Shown here: piece by piece, positions 23,401 to 32,571 of the stretch
How positions within the stretch are numbered: position 1 is the first letter of the stretch
How the letters are laid out: the number at the start of each line of letters is the position of its first letter
NCBI GenBank assembly: GCA_020536535.1
Contig: JAHLWZ010000734.1
Span: 959-64,958 of the forward strand
DNA from: Pelomyxa schiedti
Lineage: Eukaryota; Evosea; Pelobiontida; Pelomyxidae
Direction of reading: 5' to 3'
Length of the DNA stretch: 64,000 nt
Position numbers and translations under genes: made by a program
Notes under the pieces: model-generated
The model's input: only the letters and a program-made list of their open reading frames with translations
Databases searched by the model: none
What the model was told of the DNA's origin: nothing

Positions 23401-25294
23401 GATAAATTAAGGAAATTAACCGGTATTTCTTTACCTTAGGTGCATAAGCATCCACTAAAGCTGGTCTTGCTGAACTTGGTAGATACCCGATCGAGGTTAC
23501 AGTTTTGTGCCAAAATTGCATTAAATAGTGCACTGAATTTGGGGACCACTGTAGAATTTTTTGTAAGATGAGAGAGATGATTTCGCTACCTGCCAGGCTT
23601 TTAGGGATGTCAAGGTGAAATCAGCAACCAATTTCAACCAATCTTGCCAACCCTCTGCAGCTATGAGTGCTTGTAACTGATAGTTGGTCTATCTTTCAAG
23701 TTAAAAGATGGGTGAAAGAGGTATGGTAGGACCTTCAAAATTGCCAAAAGCCTACAGAAGACGTGATGATTGCCTTGGTCCTGAAGGCCTGTGTGCAAAT
23801 GTGAATATGCAAAGCAAAGATGGTATTAAACCTGCTGAATGATGAATGATTGCTTCTGATGTTCGAAGAAGAGAGTTCAAAAATTTGGCTCGCTCCGTTT
23901 CATGTGGAAATAGAGAGCGCCTAACAGATGCTGTGAAGATAAGATGGCAAAAGTGTGTAAAAAGGTTTACCAATGAGCACCATACACTCCAGAGTCTGCG
24001 AAAATGTTAGGAACCTCATGTTTATTAATTGAGGGTAGTCAAACTTGTGTTGAAGAAGGAGGAGTTGTATTTGTGTAGGTATGCAGAAAGAGTGGAAGAA
24101 GCTCAGGATCTTCAAAATGTGGTCTCCATGCAGCGGGAATTTGGATCGTACCAAGGTCGTCATTGGACTCATCAGGTGTTGTACCTGCAACAAATCATTT
24201 TTTGTTTCAATCATGAGACCAAGTACCAATAAAATCGAAGGAAAGGCATTGTATTATGAGCTTGAGTGTTTCTTCTTTTAAGTTGTTTGCTGCTCTTTCT
24301 GTATCATAGTTACTTAACTGTTATGAGCACTCGGAAATACCTGGTGATTGCCTAATTCTTTTTAACAAGTTTATACCAATTTGGAAAATATCCAGTAAAA
24401 ATTGGTCCCTGAATGCGATTGCAATTTTCCTGTGTTGTGCCAGGGTCATTTGGCTCTGATCATGTGAACCAATTTCCTTTTGAAAATTAGGAGAGAAGGC
24501 ACTACTTGGTGCATAACATTACATAAACTAAGCCAGTAAGTAAGACCAGACCAATAGGACAATGGGCAGGCGTTGCCTAAGTGGAGTCAGTATGTGAAAA
24601 AGGCGGTAATCATTGTTTGTAACCTCAAGAAAGGTCTTTATTTGTGGTACAGTCTGAGGTGGGTGTGCTGGGTCATCAAACCATCCGACTTTGCAGATCA
24701 TTGAAACCAGTTGTACACAACTTTTAAGTAAGTAGTTCGGAAGAGAAGGGCCTTGCTTTGCCAAGAAATTGAGGACACACATTTCTAGAAATGTGTGAAA
24801 AAGGGGGGAAGTGGATACAGCGTTTTAAAAGGTTCATCGGTTTGTGAAAGCACAGAGACAACATACGAATATCATTCCGTTGACTTGAAGTGAAGGTGTT
24901 CCAGCTCTCTTTGGTATAACGATGCAACGTTGACACAGCAAATAGCTTCAAAGAAAGTCATTACAGAGATAGCAAAATACAATTAGGTAAAAACAAGCAC
25001 TTGGAGAGCGAATTGACACTGACCCACACAACAAACGCTAAATCCGTTACATCTCACACACACCACAGCATAGCCACTGCCCGTATTCTGGAGTAGGAAA
25101 ATGCACTGCGACGCGCCCGTCCACGACGGCTGCCCAACAGCGGCAGTGAGTGCTCTCTCCGCCGAAGACCGCGCCTCTGCGTCAGTCGACGTGTATGCAC
25201 GCTCGCACAGCCGCTCAAACTCAGCGAGATCTGACGCGCTCATCGCGCCAACACCTCCCGGAGCCCCTGCCGTGCTCGTTGTGCTTGTTGCCAT
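20480..25294 (-). CDS. XPO7: Exportin-7 (RanBP16) importin-beta family transport receptor
   Basis: HEAT-repeat karyopherin that carries cargo out of the nucleus with RanGTP. The N-terminus (start 25294) has SDLAEFERLCERAYTSTDAE, SSAERAL and CIFLLQNTGSGYA, matching the exportin-7 start. Further exons give FLAKQGPSLPNYLLKSCVQL, ICKVGWFDD, EDPELLPLFLH and GRLQFESFSANGILLFKEAS. Then come EPGLSSTGLCLQSFGAEI and TNCCTTLDHLLSAYL. The last exon has EYKAREKFSQAMVAFAHAVK and PFAAKLL, with stop at 20480-20482. The coding length is close to the family's about 1,090 residues; about 20 short introns are implied but not every boundary was resolved. It shares a 265-bp divergent promoter region with the proteasome beta5 gene. 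Confidence 0.88.
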
Positions 25295-25559
25295 GTAGTC
25301 CTGTGTCTGTTTCTGGTGATGTGTTGCAGTCGATGTGATCTCAAGATCGCTACTAGGAAGAACACCACGCGTCGCGTACGAGAGTTTGGCAAACCAATTT
25401 ATTTTTTTTGTTTGGTTTTCCTCAGAATCTGATAGCTGATCGGGACTGGGGCTGAGGACCTGCCAATCAAACCGGAAAAGAGCTAACGAGAAAAGGCATA
25501 AAAATAAAAAAAAACTAAGGGAGGTGCTGCACCGCACTGGTTTTAATACGATACGGAGA

Positions 25560-26789
25560 ATGGACTTTGATTTTCTAGACGGGCCGGCGTCGTCGTTTGT
25601 GCCTATGTGCGAAGGTGGTTCCACTTTTGATCTCCCGGTTGAGGAAACGGTGACCCTTCCCCCCCCCCTCTCTTTTCTATGTCCCCTTTGTTATACTCTA
25701 ATGGTGATGTCATATGACTGCTTTGTTGGTGAGGCAGTTTTCATTTTTTTTTAGCATGGTGTTTGTTTTGACTCCCAGCGGTTTATTTTCTTACTTTTTG
25801 CTATTGGCAGCCTGGAGAGTTTCTTAGGAGCTGTGGGAAAGATTCGCCACTTGCATCAATGAAGCACGGTACAACTACTTTGGGGTTCATATTTCAGGGT
25901 GGCGTTGTCATAGCTGTGGATTCTAGGTCCACACAAGGAAGCTACATATGTATGTGAGCAGAGTACAGCTTACATTTTCGTAACTTGTGGAAGCCTCCGG
26001 AACTGTGAAGAAGGTGATTGAGATTAATCCTTTCCTTCTTGGTACCATGGCTGGAGGTGCTGCTGATTGTGCCTTCTGGGAACGAGAGCTTGGCAGACAA
26101 TGCAGGTTAATCACTGCTTTGTGAAATAAAGAGTGTAACCACACCCGAAGACTGTATGAACTACAAAACAAACAAAGAATATCAGTTGCTGCGGCATCCA
26201 AGATACTTTCTAACATTCTTTACTATTACCGTGGATATGGACTTTCTGTGGTATTTGCTTTTTCCAAAAGTAAAGTCAATACCAAACAATTTTCACCAGG
26301 GAACGATGATTGCTGGTTGGGATAAGAAGGTTACAAGAATTGGCAAGCTACAAAAGTAACAATTTTAGGGACCAGGACTCTATTACGTTGATGATGATGG
26401 AACACGGTTATCTGGCCACTTATTCAGTGTGGGATCTGGATCAATGTAGTATCAAAGGGGTTCTTTTACTTTGCTTAAAAAGTCTTGCAGGCACGCATAT
26501 GGTGTATTAGACTCCGGGTGGAGATATGACCTCTCTGAAGAAGATGCCCTTGAACTTGGTCGACGTGCAATTTACCACGCCACACATAGGGATGCCTACA
26601 CTGGTGGCATCGTCAACGGTATTTTGTGTCTTCATAACTTCAAATTTCTCAACTACTTCAGTGTACCTTGTCAAGCCAGAAGGCTGGAGGAAAGTCTCCT
26701 CCGAGGATTGTTGTGATTTGCACTACCGCCTCTATAAGGGTCTTACCACAACGGTTACACTTAAGGGTCATGAAGTGATTATGGAATAA
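25560..26789 (+). CDS. PSMB5: Proteasome subunit beta type-5 (chymotrypsin-like catalytic subunit)
   Basis: Threonine protease subunit of the 20S core. A propeptide ([12 protein letters not shown] to DSPLASMK) precedes the processing site [20 protein letters not shown], where the first T is the catalytic Thr1. Following exons carry [33 protein letters not shown] and [18 protein letters not shown]. The rest is [67 protein letters not shown] and [13 protein letters not shown]. The extended C-terminal tail [19 protein letters not shown] is slightly longer than usual. Stop TAA at 26787-26789, only 66 bp from the stop codon of the convergent ankyrin gene, so the mature 3' UTRs very likely overlap. 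Confidence 0.95.
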
Positions 26790-26854
26790 AGAGATTTTGG
26801 ATTTGTGCACAAACAATGCTAAAGAAAATTGAATATCCAATATATTCAATGATT

Positions 26855-27824
26855 TTAGTACAGAGGGTTCTTCCGCCATTCACGTAGGAATTCAGCCATT
26901 TTCTTGTCCTGCACATAAGCTAGCACAGACTTTCCTTCAGAAGTGTAGGTGTCCAATGAAGCGCCATAGGATAGTAGTAGCTGGACAGTTTCTATAGACC
27001 CAGACCGCACTGCAATGTGAATTGGTGTCTCCCCCCGCTTGTTACCAGCATTAGCAATGGCACTTCTAGTCATTTTTGAAGAAAGGTATCTGTGCAAAAT
27101 GGACATAGTAAATTTGCATGTACGCAACATGAAAAAAAAAAAAAAATAGAAAAATTTCAAACCTCAAAACGGGTGCCCTACCAGCCCCAGCGGCAGCAAA
27201 AATCAAATCGTAGTACTCTCCATCCTCTCCGATTTGAGAAAAAGTAGCAGTGACGTCACCAGCCTGCAGATCCTGCCCCACCCGTGGGTCACTGTACGTC
27301 GTCCCTCCCGAGATATAAGGCTCTCCCTGCGGCCTACGCTCGCGCTCACGCGACTCCAGCAGCTCGGACAGCTTGGCCACGCAGCCCAGCCTCGCCAGGC
27401 TTATGGGATCGTCGCCGCGTGCCAGCGGGCACAGCACGGCCGGGGGCTGCAGCGAGCCCACGACCCAGGCGCCCACGACGGCGGCGAGGCACAGCGCGAC
27501 GCAGACGGAGAGGCTGCGGCGGGGGCCGGAGACGGCGGCGGGGGGCCCGCGCGCCACGAACTCGCTCACGAGGGTGCGGCCGTTGGAGGCGGCGGCGGCG
27601 GGCGCGGCGCGCTTGTCGCGGAACTGGCGGTAGGCTATGTCTTGCATCGCCTGTTGGGTGAGGCGGGCCCCTTCGGCGTCAAACTGCTCCGCGGTCATCT
27701 GCTCGAGACATCTGTGTGCGTAAAAACACAAAGTTATCGTTTTGTGTCTAGCAGTTGGCCCACGGTCCCCGGCAAACTACACACAATAATAATCGCACCT
27801 CGGCGCGTCTTCCTCCTCTTGCAT
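26855..27824 (-). CDS. Membrane-anchored ankyrin-repeat protein
   Basis: Exon 1 (27824-27790) encodes MQEEEDAPR. Splicing into the next exon gives CLEQMTAEQFDAEGARLTQQ. A very GC-rich exon then encodes a basic/Ala-rich stretch, one clear TM segment (SVCVALCLAAVVGAWVVGSL) and a domain with RLGCVAKLSELLESRERERR and YYDLIFAAAGAGRAPVLRF. After an intron with a T-rich tract, the last exons encode ankyrin units (KRGETPIHIAVRSGSIETVQ, LLLSYGASLDTYTSEGKS) and end with FLREWRKNPLY at 26855. About 270 residues. One or two ankyrin repeats on either side of a TM; topology and partner unknown. GC content of the TM exon (27400-27640) is far above the rest of the region. Confidence 0.7.
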
Positions 27825-27930
27825 GCTAAAGCCTTTGTTGTTTCCAATCAATCAATTGACTTTTATTAGAAATGCAAGTACAATCAATCTGGATTGGGGT
27901 TCAAGAAGGCATACTAACCCTGAGTCCCCC

Positions 27931-27971
27931 GAGACCCTGCAACTGAGGTTCTCAGTCCTGCTCCTGGTCTC
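27931..27971. other. Small nested hairpin in the ankyrin/unknown-protein intergenic region
   Basis: GAGACC (27931-27936) pairs with GGTCTC (27966-27971). Inside it CTGAG (27943-27947) pairs with CTCAG (27951-27955) over a GTT loop. The element lies in the 345-bp stretch between divergent genes (27825-28169), where I otherwise see only promoter-like AT-rich sequence. Weak evidence for a structured RNA or a protein-binding palindrome. Confidence 0.25.
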
Positions 27972-28169
27972 AGGACGCCTTTATTTTGCTGACCTGAGAT
28001 AATTATTACACGGGTTCCCTGCAGAACTGTTTTTTTATTAACTGCAGTGATACTATTTATTGGGGACACACAACAACAAACACAAGATAAAACAAAGAGG
28101 AGATCCACAAGCAAGTAAGGCCAAACAAACAGTGGTACTAGGACACTGATCTAACCACTAGGACCAACA

Positions 28170-28663
28170 ATGTCGAAGAAAGTACCTGTAGGGGACATGG
28201 GGGAGAAACAAAATAAGATGGACTTACTCAATTCATTGAAAGATACAGTACGTGCTTACCGTGTGTACTGTGACTTACATACGTCGAACAGGCATCAGCC
28301 CTCGGAATCTCTGAAGGAAAGTATGTATCGGAAGGAATAGATCGTCGCACCGCTGCTTTGGCGTATCGTGTTGTATGGCTTCAAAACCACTTCGATCCTT
28401 AACCATGATTTCTGATACAGAACAAGAAACTCGCAACGGGTGTGCAGCCGCGAGTCGTCATGGTTGGTCCAGAGACTTCGTTGCCAATCCAGAGCAAGAG
28501 CCGCGGTGCGAAGCAGGTGTACGAAGGGGACTTTGACAGCGAGACCTACACAACCAGGACCCGGTCGCAGGCACCATCCTCCTTCAACACCAATGAGCCC
28601 AACAACAACAACAAGGCGCCCGTCAGGACCCCTCGCAAACCTCCACGCAAGAACAGCCAGTAG
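28170..28663 (+). CDS. Small basic protein of unknown function
   Basis: Three exons: MSKKVPVGDMGEKQNKMDLL and NSLKDT, then ASALGISEGKYVSEGIDRRT and AALAYRV, then NKKLATGVQPRVVMVGPETS and a long basic, Asn/Pro-rich, probably disordered tail ending PRKPPRKNSQ. Introns follow GT-AG: the first opens GTACGT at about 28248, the second opens GTATGG at 28373 and closes at 28420. Frame and splice logic are consistent across all three exons, which supports a real gene of about 130 residues. I do not recognise the family. No TM or signal peptide. The first 75 residues look folded and the basic tail could bind nucleic acid or acidic partners; this is inference only. Confidence 0.55.
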
Positions 28664-28939
28664 TCGCAAACAGGACGAAAATCAATATGATTTTGATTGC
28701 CGAGCACTGTGGCACCGCCTCAGTCCCCAGATGGAATGATAGTGAATGAACAATCGACTACAACATGGTAACGTAGGAGCTAGTTCCTGAAAGCGATATT
28801 GTTTCACTGGCTATTTTTCACCAGAGAAGGTTGTCAATAATGACAATCCCCAACACTGTGGGTATCAGCTGGGACTACAACTTGTTCGGCTTGGAACTGA
28901 TGTTTGGATGTGTCATGGTTTTTCAGCTTCAATTTCAGG

Positions 28940-29005
28940 CAATTGGCTGAAATGACCGGAAAATGACCGCGTTCCGGTCTGTTGATTGTTTTATTCAGCC
29001 AATTG
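28940..29005. repeat. Nested perfect inverted repeats (hairpin) 3' of the GPI-protein gene
   Basis: Outer arms CAATTGGCTGAA (28940-28951) and TTCAGCCAATTG (28994-29005) are a perfect 12-bp inverted repeat. Inner arms GACCGG (28954-28959) and CCGGTC (28974-28979) form a second stem. It sits between two convergent genes (28664-29055), 50 bp past the stop of the GPI-anchored protein gene. The rest of that interval shows nothing recognisable. It could shape 3'-end formation or be a relic of a small palindromic element. Confidence 0.6.
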
Positions 29006-29055
29006 TTAACAAAACCAAGCCTAAAAAAAAAATAAACACTGTTCCGCGGCTTTCT

Positions 29056-32000
29056 TCAAATTGCCATTGACAAAGCAAGGGCCAACAAGGCAACAAGTGA
29101 TGGAACCACGAGTCCATTGGCGCCACTGGTGGAAAACGACGTGGGCTCAGTGGAGCCGCTTTCTTCAGTGGACCCAGACTCCTCATCGGACTCCTCAGTG
29201 GAACCTCCAGATTCAGTCCCAGACTCCTCAGTGGAGCCGCCAGATTCTGTCCCGGACTCGGCCCCGGATTCATACGATATCTCGGTTGATGTCGTGGATG
29301 ATCCCCCAGTCGACGTCGTGGATCCTCCCGTGGATGTTGTCGATCCCTCTGTCGATGTGGTCGACGACCCGGTAGTCTGTGAGGACTCCGACGATGACGA
29401 CGAGTGCGACGACTCGGAGGAGCTTCTGGCCACCAGGACGTACTTGGCTCCGTCGACGCAGTCGCCGGCGTAGTAGGTCTTATGGGAATCGCACCACGTG
29501 CAGTCGGCGGAGCACCCAGAGTCTATTGTTATCAGCGTGTCTGCCACTGAGACCTTGTATGGCTTGTTGGAAACGAGCTCGTGGTGCGTGCAGCCCAGTG
29601 GAAGGAAATAGACGTTCGTCTGGGTATCCAGGACATCGTCGCATGTGGAGCCGTCATACTGGTAAACCCAGACTCTAATTCCCAAGTTAAATGTTTGTTT
29701 GGTGGGTGGGTTGGTTGGTTGGTTGGTTTGTTGGTTTGTTTTGACTGTGTGTTTTGGGCAAGGGAAAGAGGAAGAGGAAGAGCTGGGAAATGCATACCCG
29801 TCGTAATCTTCAACGGTGGTGGTGCATTCAGTTGTGTTTGATACATCTTCAATTATCTCACACGTTTCCTCTTCACACATCAACTCCCTTGTTGCATATC
29901 CCTCCACGAAAAGGGGTGTTGTCTCCCCACAGACATCTGTATTACAACACAACTGATCAAAGGATAGAAAAGACCTAAAACAACAACGCACCGTCGTCGA
30001 ATGCACTGGATAAATGCCAAACTGGAGGGTCGGTGGAAATGGCACTGCAATCGAGCTTGTAATAGGCGCCCAAGTCACTGGAGTAATAACAGCCATCAGT
30101 TTCGGAATAGGGTGCAAGAATGTAGTCACTGGTATAGCAGGCATAATGACACTCTTGATTGCAATTGTATTCCTATTGGCGGTATTGTAAGCCGAAAGAA
30201 CCGAACAAAGGGGCTCAACTGTAAGGTATCCATCAGAGCAGTCGTAATAGTACGTGTCTTCCATGTCATATGTTGCAAAGCAATCCGCAGGTACTGCGGT
30301 CCAATACAGTTGATTTGTACAAGTTGAATCTTCATAGATATTTATCAGCACTGAACTGTAAACGAAACGGTCAGTTTTTTTCTTTTAAAAAAAAAGGCAA
30401 TGTGAGAACCTTGTCTCAAATTTATCCGAGGGAGTCACTTCAGTGCTGGAGCAAATTCCTGAAATGGAGCCATCATTGTCAATGGATTCGAATTCACGGC
30501 AATACTTAGTGTACCAGCTGGACACAGACTCAAGTGTTCCCGGAATAAGACGTGCATACGCTAATAAAATAAGAAAATTATTTAGAAAAAGGTTTGAAAC
30601 CTGCCCCCAGCCTTTCTTCATGAAGGTAATAAGCAGGGTTGGTATTGCTACAAGAAAGCATATAGTACTCCGAAGACATTCCCAGACTATTCTGGTAGCA
30701 CCCTGCAACAACAGGGGTGACATCAGGGTCATTACTAACAACTGGAGAATATGAGCACGTTATCATGTCACCACATGTGTCACTGCAGCTGTATTTCTTG
30801 TTGAACTCTTAGTTTACCAGGTTTACAAGGCCAAAGTGTAATACCACTAAATCATCGGCGTCTGTGCAAGACAAGTAGGTAGAAGAATATGTATCACTGA
30901 GGCAGTCATCAGAGTATGCAGTCCAGGAAGTCCAGGCAGAGCAGTGATCGTCACTGTATGTGTTCACAACCATAGGTCTGCATTTTTTTTCCTCAGTAAA
31001 GTAAAAACTGAGTAGTTATTTGGCGCACAAAGTGGTGACATCAGAGGGAACAGGCTGTGTGGCGTAGCATTCCTGTTCTTTAGTATGTGTATTCACGTCC
31101 ACGAAAAGTGGTTCAGTCCTACAAAAATCGGAAAGTTCGCATTGGACAGTTTGGAGATCTGCAGCGATGAGAGAGGATACGGTATGTTCCAGTCGAACCT
31201 GCATCCGGAGGGTAATCCGAGCTCACAAGCCAACCAGAAGTTCCACAAGACAAGATGCCATACTGATAGTACTCGTAACTGTAAGAGCAACCATATTCCT
31301 GGGTGGAAGAGGACAAAATATTTTGACTGAAAAGGCAACTGTCCGAACAAGAATCTGTGTTGCAAGAGACAAGCTAATAAACCATTAGTGTCTCACCAGG
31401 CAACGATGGGACAAACTGAGAGTTGATTGTCTGCGCAATGGAAAAAGTCGGACCAACTAAACGAGGGCACACAATCTCCATTGTAAACTACAAACCCGGT
31501 TTCACTTGTGCCAGTGCATTCATAATCAGAGCCGTAGAGTGTCAACGTAATGGAGCTTTTAAAAAGTGAGAAGAATAGATTTAAAGGCACCCTACGTGGC
31601 AAAGAAAGTTTTCTTGTCAGGATAGGTTGTTGGACACTCTGTGGTGGTGAAGAACGTAGAGACTGGATCGTATGAGCAGGTCGCATCCGCTATACAGTAC
31701 GTAGACCACTCCACATGAACACTGATAAGTGAAGCAGCATCACAAGAACCTTACAAAATGAGGATGGACAACTGGAACTGACAACATACACCAAAAAAAA
31801 AAAAAAGCAAATGGAAATAGAAATAGAAATGCCAAAAAGAAAGAAAAGAAAGCAACCTATGTAGCTCTTGACAGTCTTCCAAGCAGGGTAAGTCGACGAC
31901 GACTCTGAGTCTGATGACGACCCGGAGGAGGAGCTCAGCCAGGACGACGACACCGAGGATGAGAGCGACGAGGAGAGGGACGAAGAGAGGGACGACGAGA

Positions 32001-32265
32001 GCGAGGACGACAGGGAGGAGGAGAGCGAAGACGACAGGGAGGACGACAAGGAGGACGAGAGGGACGACGAGAGGGACGACGAGGCGGACGACGAGAGCGA
32101 GGAGGACAGGGACATGGAGGAGGACGTGGACGACGACTCGGAGGAGCTGTAGGACGAGGACGCAGAGGAAGACAGCGACGACGATTCCTGCCCTACCGAG
32201 GGCCCGAGGAGGAGGGAGAGAACGAGGCCGAGAACAACAACAACGGCTGCCGTTGTTCGCATCAT
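29056..32265 (-). CDS. Large Ser-rich, Cys-rich surface protein with GPI-anchor signal
   Basis: Start at 32265 (MMRTTAAVVVV) gives a signal peptide ending near SVGQ. A long run of SSSL/SSSA units follows (separate entry), then WKTVKSY and an intron. Many short exons carry Cys-rich units: LTLYGSDYECTGTSETGFVV, VVYNGDCVPSFSWSDFFHC, QECYATQPVPSD, DDHCSAWTSWTAYSDDCLSD, YEDSTCTNQLYWTAVPADCF and YYYDCSDGYLTV. The C-terminal Cys unit is VYQYDGSTCDDVLDTQTNVY, then CSADCTWCDSHKTYYAGDC. A Ser/Thr/Glu/Gly-rich stalk leads to a final hydrophobic tail (LVVPSLVALLALALSMAI) with small residues (SGANG) before it, the layout of a GPI-attachment signal. About 900 residues. It is a paralogue of the divergent gene starting at 32536. 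Likely a cell-surface glycoprotein; ligand unknown. Confidence 0.75.
31890..32187 (-). repeat. 12-bp minisatellite encoding SSSL units
   Basis: In-frame 12-bp repeats encode about twenty SSS-L/A/V units near the N-terminus of the GPI-protein gene. The plus-strand sequence is an almost pure purine run of GAGGAC/GACAGG-type units. The antisense open frames here (Arg/Thr-rich) are an artefact of this periodicity. Copy number is likely to vary between strains. Confidence 0.85.
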
Positions 32266-32571
32266 CAAATCGCTTGGTTTTTGTTTCGGTTTGTTTTTTA
32301 TTTTTTAATTTTTTGTTTGTTTGTTTGTGTTTTCTCTGTGTGGTGTGGAAACAGATTGACTGATTTTTTTGTTGATCCGTTAACGCGTTCTTTTTGCACC
32401 AGATGTGCTTTTCCCTTACTGTGAGGTGAACGCAGACGTAGTCAACCGAAAGACAAAATTATTTCATACTTAAAAAAAAAAAAAAAAAACAGAAAAAACA
32501 AACAAAACAAACCGAAACAAAAACCAAGCGATTTGATGATGCGAACAACGGCAGCCGTTGTTGTTGTTCTC
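32230..32571. repeat. 68-bp perfect inverted repeat spanning the starts of twin divergent genes
   Basis: Positions 32230-32297 are the exact reverse complement of 32504-32571. Each arm holds the 5' leader and about the first dozen codons (MMRTTAAVVVV and onward) of one of the two Cys-rich secreted proteins. The 206-bp spacer between arms is AT-rich with long A and T runs and must hold both promoters. Identity stops abruptly inside both coding sequences and in the leaders, as expected from an inverted duplication kept uniform by gene conversion. Confidence 0.9.

Noticed and set aside
27234-27869. 211-residue plus-strand open frame in the GC-rich ankyrin exon
   Set aside because: High GC removes stop codons in all frames; the minus strand has the TM, ankyrin exons and consistent splicing.
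28373-28420. U12-type (minor spliceosome) intron
   Set aside because: The CCTTAACC near the acceptor resembles a U12 branch site, but the donor that keeps frame is GTATGG, a U2-type site.
29117-29473. Asp/Ser/Pro-rich plus-strand frame opposite the GPI-protein stalk
   Set aside because: Complement of the Ser/Thr/Glu stalk; the minus frame continues into Cys-rich exons and a GPI signal.
31914-32363. 149-residue Arg/Thr-rich plus-strand open frame
   Set aside because: It is the antisense shadow of the 12-bp SSSL repeat; composition follows the repeat period and no splice or homology supports it.
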